This document shows positions 36,111 to 44,473 of a DNA stretch of 49,429 nt, in pieces. Position 1 is the first letter of the stretch. The number at the start of each line of letters is the position of its first letter. This DNA is from Henriciella sp. (lineage in GTDB: Bacteria; Pseudomonadota; Alphaproteobacteria; Caulobacterales; Hyphomonadaceae). Made by a program: the position numbers and the translations under genes. The stretch spans positions 1 through 49,429 of the forward strand of contig JAJFFK010000036.1 in the NCBI GenBank assembly GCA_021776655.1, read 5' to 3'. The notes under the pieces are model-generated. The model saw nothing but the letters and a program-made list of their open reading frames with translations, did not search any database and was not told the origin of the DNA.

Positions 36111-36731
36111 ATGCGTAAACTCATTCTAGCGACCACCGCCATCTTCGCCTTGGGCCAACCGGCCACCGCCGATCAAAGCCTCAACGATACGGCGTCCGGC
36201 CTTTACGCGCTTGAGAAATCCCACGCTTTCCTGACTTGGACGGTGCGCCACAATGGCATTTCCGGGTACACGGTGAACTTCACAGATTTCGATGCGGTGC
36301 TGGATTTCGATGCCGACAATCCTGAAAATTCAGCCATTCAAATCAGTATCAATCCAACTGCGGTGCAAACCAATCACCCCGATCCTGACAAGAAAGCCGG
36401 TTGGGAAGATGAAATCAGCAATGACAGCAAATTCCTCAATGCCGGTGAATTTCCTGCCATCACTTTCGTGTCGACCAGCGCCGCTCTGGCGGGCGAGTTT
36501 GATGGCACGGTGACCGGCGACCTGACCCTTCTGGGCATTACCAAACCCGTTACCTTGAACGTCACCTATAATGGCGTCACCAATGTGCCGTGGTTTGGGC
36601 AGCGCGATCTGATCGGGTTCAACGCATCAGCCACGATCAAACGGTCTGACTGGGGCATGACATCAATGCGCAGTATTGTGTCTGATGAGGTTACAATAGA
36701 ATTTTCCGGTGAATTTCTGCAAGCTGAATAG
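36111..36731 (+). CDS. Secreted YceI-family protein
   Basis: The 206 residues begin with a signal peptide (about 1-20, ending PATA) and form one YceI lipocalin-like barrel: YALEKSHAFLTWTVRHNG, FTDFDAVLDFD, TGDLTLLGITKPVTLNVTYNG and GFNASATIKRSDWGM are its hallmarks. YceI proteins bind long isoprenoid chains such as polyprenyl or quinone tails in the periplasm. Start 36111 is chosen for the signal peptide and the GGAG site 6 bases or so upstream. First gene of a three-gene unit. Confidence 0.92.
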   Translation: MRKLILATTAIFALGQPATADQSLNDTASGLYALEKSHAFLTWTVRHNGISGYTVNFTDFDAVLDFDADNPENSAIQISINPTAVQTNHPDPDKKAGWEDEISNDSKFLNAGEFPAITFVSTSAALAGEFDGTVTGDLTLLGITKPVTLNVTYNGVTNVPWFGQRDLIGFNASATIKRSDWGMTSMRSIVSDEVTIEFSGEFLQAE

Positions 36732-36767
36732 GCTTGTCATCTGGGGTTAGAAATAAGGGCTAAACTC

Positions 36768-37466
36768 ATGCATTACAGAACATATCTTCTCGTTGGCACG
36801 GCCGCCTTTGTGTTGGCGGCGTGCGGCAATTCTGGCGCGACTTCCGATGCGAGCAGTAGCGCCGCCGAAACCGTCGACCTACACGAAAAACTGCGCAACG
36901 TATCAGCGGCAAGCTACTCACTTGAGCGCTCGCACGCGTTCCTGTCATTCAAGGTTAGCCACGGCTATGGCATTTCTTCTTACCGGATTGCGTTCACCGA
37001 CTTTGATGCGGCGCTCGACTTTGATCCGGCCGATCCAGAAGCGTCGCAGCTTGAAGTGACGGTCAATCCACTCGCCGTCGAGGCCAATTATCCGGGCGAC
37101 TACAAAGCGGGCAATCCTGATAGTGTGTTTGAGACCTGGAACGAAGATATTTCCCACGATGCAAAATGGCTAAACGGCGACGCGCACCCAGATATCAGGT
37201 TTGCCTCAACCCACGTCCAGCGTGGCGGCGACGACACCGGCACGGTCACTGGCGACCTGACATTTCTGGGTCAAACGCAACCGATCACCCTGGACGTAAC
37301 CTTTAACGGCGCCGCGAATGCCCCGTGGTTCGGTGAGCGAGACCTGATCGGCTTTGACGCCACAACCACGCTGACGCGCTCCGAATGGGGTATGGCGGCC
37401 TACCTCCCGCTGGTTGGTGATAATGTCACCGTCAATTTCTCGGGTGAATTCCTGCAGGATGAATAA
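36768..37466 (+). CDS. YceI-family lipoprotein
   Basis: A lipobox LAAC places Cys19 at the lipidated end. The remaining about 210 residues form a second YceI barrel related to the preceding gene (YSLERSHAFLSFKVSHGYG, FTDFDAALDFDPADPE, TGDLTFLGQTQPITLDVTFNGA, GFDATTTLTRSEWGM). It follows gene one by 36 bp and ends 2 bp before the b561 gene, so the trio is probably cotranscribed. It probably handles the same kind of isoprenoid ligand but fixed to a membrane. Confidence 0.92.
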   Translation: MHYRTYLLVGTAAFVLAACGNSGATSDASSSAAETVDLHEKLRNVSAASYSLERSHAFLSFKVSHGYGISSYRIAFTDFDAALDFDPADPEASQLEVTVNPLAVEANYPGDYKAGNPDSVFETWNEDISHDAKWLNGDAHPDIRFASTHVQRGGDDTGTVTGDLTFLGQTQPITLDVTFNGAANAPWFGERDLIGFDATTTLTRSEWGMAAYLPLVGDNVTVNFSGEFLQDE

Positions 37467-37468
37467 AA

Positions 37469-38656
37469 ATGTCTGAACGCACAGCACGCTACACCGCCGT
37501 CGCGATTGCCTTGCATTGGGCAATTGCGCTGGCCATCGGCTTAATGATCTGGCTCGGCTGGAACATGGACGAGAATGAGGTTCGGTTTCAGCTGCATAAG
37601 TCGATCGGCATCACGATCTTGATGCTGACCATCGCGCGTATTGTTTGGCGCCTGCTCAACCCGCCGCCACCCTTGCCCGCCGAGATGAAGCCGCTGGAAA
37701 AGGCATCCAGCCACCTCGTGCATCTTGGGTTTTACGCCCTGATGCTGGCAATGCCCCTCACTGGCTGGTTGGTTGTGTCGACCCATACCGAATTTGATGT
37801 CCCCATCGTCCTCTACGGCACAATTAGCTGGCCTGACATTCCCGGCATCGGCTTTCTGAAAAATGAGACCGCGCATGAGGTGCTGGAATTTGTTCACAGC
37901 AAACTCGCTTGGCTCACCATCGGGCTTCTGGCTCTGCACGTTGCTGGTGCGATCAAGCACGAGTTCAGCGCCGAAGACGGGGTCCTTAAACGCATGATCC
38001 CAGGCCTGTTTGGGCGCGCGGAGCCACCTCGCCTGCCGTCAAAGGGGTTTGCCACGGCCTTCGGTCTGGCGGCGGGTGTCTTCGCGGTGATCGCAGGTGG
38101 TCCAATTATTGTGTCGGCCATGAAACCGCCTCCAGAAGTTGAGGCAGCCAATTTTACACCGAACTGGAGTGTGGATTATCAGCTGTCATCGATAAGTTTT
38201 TCAGGCGTTCATGACGGCAATCCTTATTCAGGCAAATTCGGCAATTGGACCGCCGATATAGGCTTTGATCCTGATCAGGTGAGCCAGGCAAAAGTCCTCG
38301 TCACGGTGATTACCGGCTCAGCAGCGGCAAATCAGAAGCTGTATACAGACAGTCTCAAGGCCGCCGAATGGCTGAACCCTGACGCCTTCCCGACGGCGAC
38401 GATCATCCTCGATGGCATGGTCGAAACAGACCGTGGCTACAGCGCCAACGCAGCCGTCACGCTGAAGGGTATAAACCTCGACTATCCACTGGATTTCACA
38501 CTCATTATGGACGGCGACACAGCCAGAGTGAGTGGCTCAACGACGGTTCAGCGGAAACCGCTGGATCTTGGGCAACAATCAGACCCGGATGGCGATTGGG
38601 TCGCCGAAGACGTCCGTATCGATATCATTGTGGTGGCCACCAAAAACCAGTCCTAG
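37469..38656 (+). CDS. Cytochrome b561 fused to a YceI domain
   Basis: The N-terminal part (1 to about 180) is a four-helix cytochrome b561 with haem-ligand candidates His16 (IALHWAIAL), His43 (QLHKSIGI), and His residues in FVHSKLAW and LLALHVAGAIKH. Another membrane helix (about 195-215) leads to a YceI-like domain (about 225-392; FTPNWSVDYQLSSISFSG, VTLKGINLDYPLDFTLIM), presumably periplasmic. Such a fusion would connect quinol electron transfer with an isoprenoid-binding barrel. The stop codon TAG coincides with the target site of an inverted-repeat element starting at 38656. Confidence 0.92.
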   Translation: MSERTARYTAVAIALHWAIALAIGLMIWLGWNMDENEVRFQLHKSIGITILMLTIARIVWRLLNPPPPLPAEMKPLEKASSHLVHLGFYALMLAMPLTGWLVVSTHTEFDVPIVLYGTISWPDIPGIGFLKNETAHEVLEFVHSKLAWLTIGLLALHVAGAIKHEFSAEDGVLKRMIPGLFGRAEPPRLPSKGFATAFGLAAGVFAVIAGGPIIVSAMKPPPEVEAANFTPNWSVDYQLSSISFSGVHDGNPYSGKFGNWTADIGFDPDQVSQAKVLVTVITGSAAANQKLYTDSLKAAEWLNPDAFPTATIILDGMVETDRGYSANAAVTLKGINLDYPLDFTLIMDGDTARVSGSTTVQRKPLDLGQQSDPDGDWVAEDVRIDIIVVATKNQS

Positions 38657-38815
38657 GCTCCAACCCACTCAAATCGCCGTTTTCACGGCGCGTCTTTGAC
38701 GCAAAGCCTGCGTCAACATCGTTTTGAATTGGGGTAAACCAGTTCTGCACGACGTGTCCTTGTCTTCGCGCCAAACTCACACCGTGAAAACGGCGATTTG
38801 AGTGGGTTTGGAGCC
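38656..38815. mobile_element. 160-bp inverted-repeat element (MITE-like)
   Basis: The ends are 33-34 base inverted repeats identical except for a one-base gap (38656-38688 and the complement of 38782-38815). TA lies outside each end, in CTAG on both sides (38653-38656 and 38815-38818). The same TA-in-CTAG target is used by the IS5 element at the left edge, so an IS5-type transposase may move it. There is no coding capacity. An internal inverted repeat (TTGACGCA/TGCGTCAA) lies at 38697-38717. A partial copy is at 48355-48438. The fold may also end transcription of the b561 gene. Confidence 0.85.
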
Positions 38816-38869
38816 TAGCAACTGCAAGCGCATGGTCGTTCGAACTCGCGCCTGGACAGCTGTCATGCT

Positions 38870-39832
38870 ATGGGCGCGCGCATGACCGCGCCTATCCTTC
38901 CGCCGACAGACCGCAATATCGACCGCGCCGTAGAGCTATTGCGGTCGGGCGGGCTTGTCGCGATGCCGACAGAAACGGTGTACGGGCTGGCCACGAATGC
39001 CGCAGATGCGCGTGCGGTTGCCCGGCTTTATCAGGCCAAAGGACGCCCGCGTTTCAATCCGCTGATTGCGCACGTTGCCGACATCGCCATGGCCTGCCAG
39101 CAAGGGAACTTGTCTGCCAATGCGCGCGCGCTTGCCGAGCAGTTTTGGCCTGGCCCGCTAACATTGGTTGTCGACGCGAACCCCACTTGTACGATTAGTG
39201 ATCTGGCGCGCGCGGGTCTCGATAGCGTTGCAATACGCGTGCCCGCGCACCCGGTTGCACAGGCCCTGTTAGGTAAGTTCGGGGCGCCGCTGGTTGCACC
39301 ATCGGCAAATCCATCTGGTCAAATCAGCCCGACCTCAGCAGAACATGTCGCTGGCGATATGAGCGACCGGATCGACCTGATCCTTGAGGGTGGCACTTGC
39401 GCCGCCGGAATCGAATCGACAATTATCAATGCGCGCGGCGAACACCCCTGTTTGCTACGCCCGGGCAGTCTTGCCGTTGATCAGATCACCGCAATATGGC
39501 CCGGGCTGATCCGGCCATTACTTGACCCCTGCGCGCCGCAATCACCTGGGCAATTGCTGCGCCATTACGCGCCATCTGCCAAACTACGCCTGAATGCTGA
39601 CGCCCCAAATGAAAATGAGGCCTATCTCGCGTTCGGGTTACGTCCCGCTTGCGAGACGCCCCACCTCAACCTGTCCCTCACCGGTGATCTGGCCGAGGCG
39701 GCGTCAAACCTGTTCGCAATGCTGCGCGCGCTCGACCAGCAGCATGATGCCATTGCCGTCGCTCCGATCCCGATGACTGGATTGGGCGATGCGATCAATG
39801 ACCGCCTTTCGCGGGCCGCAAACCTGGACTAG
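38870..39832 (+). CDS. tsaC: L-threonylcarbamoyladenylate synthase (TsaC/Sua5 family)
   Basis: It makes threonylcarbamoyl-AMP for the t6A modification of tRNAs that read ANN codons. The 320 residues include the YrdC domain (1 to about 205) with MPTETVYGLATNA, KGRPRFNPLIAHV and APSANPSGQISPT, and a C-terminal Sua5 domain with SPGQLLRHYAPSA. It is therefore the longer Sua5 form. ATG 38870 and ATG 38882 are both possible; neither has a clear ribosome site. The next gene starts 9 bp after it. Confidence 0.94.
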   Translation: MGARMTAPILPPTDRNIDRAVELLRSGGLVAMPTETVYGLATNAADARAVARLYQAKGRPRFNPLIAHVADIAMACQQGNLSANARALAEQFWPGPLTLVVDANPTCTISDLARAGLDSVAIRVPAHPVAQALLGKFGAPLVAPSANPSGQISPTSAEHVAGDMSDRIDLILEGGTCAAGIESTIINARGEHPCLLRPGSLAVDQITAIWPGLIRPLLDPCAPQSPGQLLRHYAPSAKLRLNADAPNENEAYLAFGLRPACETPHLNLSLTGDLAEAASNLFAMLRALDQQHDAIAVAPIPMTGLGDAINDRLSRAANLD

Positions 39833-39841
39833 CCTGGCCGC

Positions 39842-41248
39842 ATGGACCTCACTTCAGATTTTCTTCACGCCGCAAAAGCGGTTCTCGGACCATCGGGCTG
39901 GAGCACTGACGCTGACGTCCGCACCGCCGCCGCCACACCGTGGCGCAGTGCAGCGCCGGGACACACACCGTTTGTGGCCATGCCAGCCAGCTGCGAAGAC
40001 ACCGCAGCCTTCGTCAAATTGTGCGCCGAGTATGACGTTGCCATCACCCCTCAAGGCGGCAATACCGGCCTGGTTGACGCTGGAACCCCGCACGGCGAGG
40101 TGACACTGTCGACACGGCGGATGCACGCGGTCCGGTCGATTGATCCGATCAATAATTCACTGACCATCGAGGCTGGCGCGGCGCTGGTTACCGCCCAATC
40201 TGCGGCGGTTGAAGTCAATCGCCTGTTCCCGCTATCGCTCGGCTCGGAAGGCACCGCAACGATTGGCGGTTTGATCTCAACCAATGCGGGCGGTGTTGCC
40301 GTTTTGCGCTATGGCATGATGCGCGATCTGATCCTTGGTCTGGAAGTGGTTCTGCCGAGCGGCGAGGTTTGGGCTGGGCTTTCGGGGGTGCGCAAGAACA
40401 ATACTGGCTATGATCTCAAACACCTGTTTGCCGGGGCTGAAGGGACGTTAGGCATTATCACCGCAGCAACCTTGAAACTGTTTCCGCAAGTGGCCCGTGC
40501 ATCGGCATGGATCACTTGCGAGACGCCTGAGGATATTGTCGAGCTGCTCGCATTGGTCCGCGATCACGCTGGCGACACAGTGACAAGTTTTGAAATGATC
40601 CCAGAGAACGCGGTAGCTATGGTGCGCGCTGAAGCGCCAGACATTCGTGACCCCAATCCCTCCGCTTCGCCATGGCGGGTTCTGTGTGAAGTGTCTATGG
40701 CCAGTGAAAACCAAGCGCGCGAGACGCTAGAGATGGCATTAGGTAAAGCGCTAGAGTCGGGGCTGGCCAGCGATGCCGTGATTGCCGAAAGCTTGAGCCA
40801 GGCCCAATCGTTCTGGACGATCCGTGAGACAATTCCATTGTCAAAACGCGCTTACCGGGCAGCGATCAATCATGATATTTCGGTGCCAGTGTCGCGTATT
40901 CCGGCATTCCTGGAGACCACCGAAGCGGCTCTGAAGGCGCTCATTCCAGCATCTGAAATCATCGCATTCGGCCATGTCGGCGACGGTAATCTTCACTACT
41001 CGGTCTGTCAGTCCAATGACGCAGAAACGCTCATTGAGGCCACTCAATCTGAACAGATCACTCAGATTGTGCATGACATGACTATGGCACATGATGGCTC
41101 GATCAGCGCCGAACATGGCGTCGGCCGCATGAAGCGCGATGCGCTCGAAACCATCCGCTCACCCGCTGCTACCGCAACCATGAAGGCCATCAAGTCCGCG
41201 CTTGACCCGCAAGGGATCATGAATCCCGGGCGAGTTGTGGCACTGTAG
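39842..41248 (+). CDS. FAD-linked D-2-hydroxyacid dehydrogenase (GlcD/D-2-hydroxyglutarate type)
   Basis: A PCMH-type flavoprotein of 468 residues. The FAD domain (about 40-220) has PQGGNTGLVDAG, ISTNAGGVAVLRYGMMRD and GAEGTLGIITAATLKL; the C-terminal FAD-oxidase domain carries the metal-binding FGHVGDGNLHYSV and EHGVGRMKRD and ends with KSALDPQGIMNPGRVV. It oxidises D-lactate, glycolate or D-2-hydroxyglutarate to the keto acid; the choice cannot be made from these motifs. Probably cotranscribed with tsaC. Its last 32 bases overlap the convergent zinc-ribbon gene. Confidence 0.92.
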   Translation: MDLTSDFLHAAKAVLGPSGWSTDADVRTAAATPWRSAAPGHTPFVAMPASCEDTAAFVKLCAEYDVAITPQGGNTGLVDAGTPHGEVTLSTRRMHAVRSIDPINNSLTIEAGAALVTAQSAAVEVNRLFPLSLGSEGTATIGGLISTNAGGVAVLRYGMMRDLILGLEVVLPSGEVWAGLSGVRKNNTGYDLKHLFAGAEGTLGIITAATLKLFPQVARASAWITCETPEDIVELLALVRDHAGDTVTSFEMIPENAVAMVRAEAPDIRDPNPSASPWRVLCEVSMASENQARETLEMALGKALESGLASDAVIAESLSQAQSFWTIRETIPLSKRAYRAAINHDISVPVSRIPAFLETTEAALKALIPASEIIAFGHVGDGNLHYSVCQSNDAETLIEATQSEQITQIVHDMTMAHDGSISAEHGVGRMKRDALETIRSPAATATMKAIKSALDPQGIMNPGRVVAL

Positions 41249-42398
41249 CCGCGGTCGCGCGGGCACCGTAAAGCAGAAGCAGAGAAACGAATGCGATACT
41301 TGTTCCTTGCGACGAAAACACTTCAAGCATGACCGCAAAGAACCATGAGGGCAGCGATTTTCGCTGCGGACCTGCAATTGTGATGGGGCCAGAAGCGCGC
41401 CCCAGCAATTGAGCCCGAGCTTCTGAAATTCTTGCCTCCAACTGCGCACGTCGCTGCGCCAGGCCAAGCTCGTTTTGCGCGTCGCGATAAGGCTTCTGAT
41501 GGCTTCGCCCAGCCAATTCCACGCCGGCAATATAGGCTTCCAAACCAGTGACAGATCGCGTCGTCGCCGGAATGCCCTCCAATTGACGCCCCCAATCTGA
41601 GATTTGGGCTTCGATGACACTGCGCGTCTGTTCAACCTGCTCGGCTGCCAATTGGCGTTCGATGTCATTATTGGCCATGAACATTGCTGTTCCGGCGATG
41701 CTGGTAGCGGCGCCTGCCAGGGCGAAGACCAGAGCACGAATACCCTCCTTGAGACGGCCAGAAGACGTATGCCACCAGAAGAAGGTGAACCCGCCGAATG
41801 AGCAGACCGAGGCGATCACCCCGCTCCAGCCCCAAACCTGGCCCTGAACCGGATCCGTGACGCTGGCACTGAACGCTTGAAAGTTTGCAAACCCAGACAG
41901 AGCCGCCGCTGCCAGGCCTGCGGCCAAAAACACCAAAGCCAGAATAGTGATGATCACACGCTCGCCAAACTTGCCTTGCCGGGCTGCCTTGGCGGCGCGT
42001 TTCTCTGCCTTGAGCTTGGCCGTTTCACGCGCTTGGCGCTCAGCGCGCTGCTCAGTCATCACACGCGCCTGCGCCTTACTATTTATGCGCTCCTGCGACG
42101 TCATTACCTGTTTGGAGGTTTCGCGTACCGGGTCGGCATGGATCGACACAATATTGTCGGCCAAGGCCTCCTCGGCCCGGTCCAACCCGGTCAAATATTC
42201 AACCAGACTTCCATCCAAGCCACACTTCGTGCAAGTCACTTTACCTTTGGCCCGGTTCAAGCGGGCCGCGTTGGGCGTGCGACAAGCAACACTCGGGCAA
42301 TCGACAGAAATGACGTCACGCCCGGCAAAGGCATCGGCCAAACCTGTATCCTCAATTAAATAATCGAGATAGTCAGTATCGATCGCCAACGCAATCAT
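41217..42398 (-). CDS. Zinc-ribbon membrane protein of unknown function
   Basis: The 393-residue protein has a CX4C-X16-CX2C zinc-ribbon (Cys34, 39, 56, 59), a long basic Arg/Lys/Ala/Glu-rich helix (about 95-145), three membrane segments near 148-175, 183-206 and 214-236, a periplasmic or cytoplasmic coiled stretch (about 240-340) and a last membrane segment (about 352-380). The ribbon has the look of a mobile-element or primase-type zinc site, but no enzyme domain follows. It has its own promoter, and the gene's 3' end overlaps that of the convergent dehydrogenase gene by 32 bp. No family is recognised. Confidence 0.75.
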   Translation of the reverse strand: MIALAIDTDYLDYLIEDTGLADAFAGRDVISVDCPSVACRTPNAARLNRAKGKVTCTKCGLDGSLVEYLTGLDRAEEALADNIVSIHADPVRETSKQVMTSQERINSKAQARVMTEQRAERQARETAKLKAEKRAAKAARQGKFGERVIITILALVFLAAGLAAAALSGFANFQAFSASVTDPVQGQVWGWSGVIASVCSFGGFTFFWWHTSSGRLKEGIRALVFALAGAATSIAGTAMFMANNDIERQLAAEQVEQTRSVIEAQISDWGRQLEGIPATTRSVTGLEAYIAGVELAGRSHQKPYRDAQNELGLAQRRAQLEARISEARAQLLGRASGPITIAGPQRKSLPSWFFAVMLEVFSSQGTSIAFVSLLLLYGARATAATVPQLARDS

Positions 42399-42426
42399 GA
42401 TCGCCCCTTGATCCTTATTTGTTCCT

Positions 42427-42455
42427 GTTATGTTTTATAACTGATTTATCGTCAA
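42427..42455 (-). promoter_or_regulatory. Sigma-70-type promoter for the zinc-ribbon gene
   Basis: On the - strand TTGACG (42450-42455) and CATAAC (42427-42432) are 17 bases apart. The ATG at 42398 follows 28 bases after the -10 box, with an AAGGAT ribosome-site candidate between them. The DNA between the boxes is very AT-rich. Confidence 0.6.
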
Positions 42456-42477
42456 GGGGTAATTTTTCTCGATGGCT

Positions 42478-43029
42478 TCAAGATCGATCAACCAGGACAG
42501 CGGCAAACAGAGCTGGCTCATCGCCCTCTACCACCCACGCGTGATTGGTCGCACGTTGGATCACGACATCGCCCGGGCCGATCACGGTTTCGTCCTTGTC
42601 GAGGATCAGTCTGACCCGCCCTTTGATCAGAATGATCGCATCGATTGTTGGGGTGGCGTGCATTGCCGGGTGGCGGCTGGTATCGGGTTGATGGTCACCG
42701 GCGCCCATCGCCTCAAACGCCGTCTTGGTCAGCTCGGCAAGCAGTTCTGGCGGCGCGCCTTCTGGCGCCGGGCCGGTGGTGAACCAGCGGATTTTCACCT
42801 TACCCTCATCGGGTGACAAGAGTGATGGGCCGGCTGCCTTGTCGGCGCATACGCCCGGGTCGAGCGGCCCCGACGTGTCGTCATGCCAAATCTCATGCAA
42901 GCCGCCCATATCACCAGACCGAAACTCCGCAGCCGGACCAGCGTCAATCATGATGTGGGATTTCCCGCTATCATCATTGGCCGTCACAATCCGCCGCAAC
43001 CCGCCGATTAAATCATCCATCTTGCTCAT
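42478..43029 (-). CDS. Cupin-domain protein
   Basis: The 183-residue protein has a single beta-barrel cupin in its second half: a histidine-poor motif around HPAMHATPTIDAIILIKGRVRL and the second motif VIGPGDVVIQRATNHAWV. The N-terminal half (RRIVTANDDSGKSHIMID) resembles a group of small cupins found in aromatic-acid and other catabolic regions. Only some of the metal-binding His/Glu residues are evident, so catalysis is uncertain. It lies upstream of the zinc-ribbon gene on the same strand but with that gene's promoter between them. Confidence 0.82.
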   Translation of the reverse strand: MSKMDDLIGGLRRIVTANDDSGKSHIMIDAGPAAEFRSGDMGGLHEIWHDDTSGPLDPGVCADKAAGPSLLSPDEGKVKIRWFTTGPAPEGAPPELLAELTKTAFEAMGAGDHQPDTSRHPAMHATPTIDAIILIKGRVRLILDKDETVIGPGDVVIQRATNHAWVVEGDEPALFAAVLVDRS

Positions 43030-43100
43030 CTATCCGCTCCTGTCTTGCACGTTCAGAGACAGGCTAGGCCGGACTTGGCCTGACAATCAAGACCAAGGCG

Positions 43101-43163
43101 CTGGTTTAGCCCCGCGCTAAGGCGCTACGCGTCACGCGAGGCGAAGCGCGGGGCCGAACCAGA
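43101..43163. repeat. Long palindromic repeat
   Basis: CTGGTTTAGCCCCGCGCT (43101-43118) and its near-complement AGCGCGGGGCCGAACCAG (43146-43163) flank an inner TAAGGCGCTACGCGTCACGC segment. It belongs to the same family as the hairpins at 21800-21919. The surrounding 43030-43338 shows nothing else that I can support. Confidence 0.75.
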
Positions 43164-43338
43164 GCGTACCACCAAGACCGGGCCAGCGGCACGAGATCCC
43201 GACTTTCGCCGGGACAGTCGGGTATGGAGGGCTAGGCACCAAAACCACATGACAACATTTTGAACGCTCATGCCTTTTGCTTTCCGAGCAAGCAGCTTAG
43301 GGACTAGGCATGCAATCTGCCTTCAGGAGACGAGACCT

Positions 43339-44229
43339 ATGATCCCACGCTCAGTCGCGATAGCGAAAAACTGGACCACATTCAGCGGCGCGAGCTTGTT
43401 TTCAACTGTCCTTTACCCGGTTCTTGGACTGGCCTTGCTGGCCACGATGGTGACGCTTGGTCTCGTTTTGAGCGGCATTCAATTACGGCTGTATTACGTG
43501 CCGCTTGGGTTTGGCGTCATCGCGCTGACCGTGTTTGTCTGCAATGCCGGGATCGGCCCCTTGCACCGGATCCTTCAGCATCGCGCCGGCGAACTGACTG
43601 CACCGGGCCAGTTTTTCACCATGATCAACCTGATGATTGCGATGCAAGGCAATATCAGAGACTGGGTCAACTATCATAGCCAACACCATCGCTTTTCCGA
43701 TCAGCCGGGCGATCCGCACAATCCGTTCGAATCAAAGCGCTGGGCCTGGATTGGCTGGATCATTTTCCGCGACTCGAAGGATACAGCGCGTCCAATGCCG
43801 GTATGGCTGAAGAAATATCCAATCGTGGTCAAGCTCGACCGGCTGTATGATCCGCTCTCGCTGGTCTTGCACCTTGTGGTTCCGGCCGTGATCTACCTGA
43901 TCGTCTGGCTCAGTGGTGGCTCGCTTGCTCTGACCGCCATTTTGCATGCCTGTTTCGTGATTGGTCGAGCGGTACAGTTTCACGCCACGGTCTATGGTAT
44001 CAATGTTCTCGGCCATTTGAAGACACCGCTCTGGGCCGATCATTTGGTTGGCCTGCTCACTGGCGGCGAAGCATTTCACGACCATCATCACGAACAGCCA
44101 CAAAGCGCACTGCATCGCCCGCGCAAGGGCCTGTGGAACCGGATCGTTGATTATAATGGCACGATCCTGCTGGCCTATCAGAAGCTCGGCCTGGTCAGAA
44201 ACCTGAAGATCGCGCCGCAATTCGCCTGA
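43339..44229 (+). CDS. Fatty-acid/acyl-CoA desaturase-like di-iron membrane protein
   Basis: The 296-residue enzyme has several membrane helices and the three His clusters of membrane desaturases: HRILQHR, HSQHHRFSDQPGDPHNP and HDHHHEQPQSA. The arrangement fits the acyl-lipid/acyl-CoA delta-9 group, although the first cluster is spaced unusually (HRILQHR). It introduces a double bond in fatty chains using O2 and an electron donor. ATG 43339 is chosen because AGGAGA ends 8 bases before it. A palindromic repeat follows the stop codon. Confidence 0.88.
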   Translation: MIPRSVAIAKNWTTFSGASLFSTVLYPVLGLALLATMVTLGLVLSGIQLRLYYVPLGFGVIALTVFVCNAGIGPLHRILQHRAGELTAPGQFFTMINLMIAMQGNIRDWVNYHSQHHRFSDQPGDPHNPFESKRWAWIGWIIFRDSKDTARPMPVWLKKYPIVVKLDRLYDPLSLVLHLVVPAVIYLIVWLSGGSLALTAILHACFVIGRAVQFHATVYGINVLGHLKTPLWADHLVGLLTGGEAFHDHHHEQPQSALHRPRKGLWNRIVDYNGTILLAYQKLGLVRNLKIAPQFA

Positions 44230-44266
44230 GTGGGAAGCTCAGGGCTGTGCTCCCCCATACCAAATT

Positions 44267-44351
44267 GTCATCCCGGAATTTGCGCCAGCAAATATCCGGG
44301 ACCCAGGGACGCTTAACACTGGGTCCCGGATCGCTTCGCGTCCGGGATGAC
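44267..44351. repeat. Nested palindromic repeat (copy of 14968-15061)
   Basis: Outer arms GTCATCCCGG (44267-44276) and CCGGGATGAC (44342-44351) and inner arms CCGGGACCCAG and CTGGGTCCCGG give the same nested fold as at 14968, with different spacer sequence. It lies between the desaturase and dioxygenase genes. Confidence 0.85.
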
Positions 44352-44473
44352 AAGGTGAGTGCAGCCCAGAGACCAAACATGCCGAATACAGAACAGCCCT
44401 GAGCCTCCCGCGCGGTGAACCTATGGCGCGGTGCCGAGCCATGCTAGGGTCGAGACTGATCAGGAGGACAGAT

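Noticed and set aside
43101-43163. Possible CRISPR-like or tRNA-like structure among GC palindromes
   Set aside because: No regularly spaced direct repeats, no T-loop or anticodon arm; the copies are dispersed palindromes.
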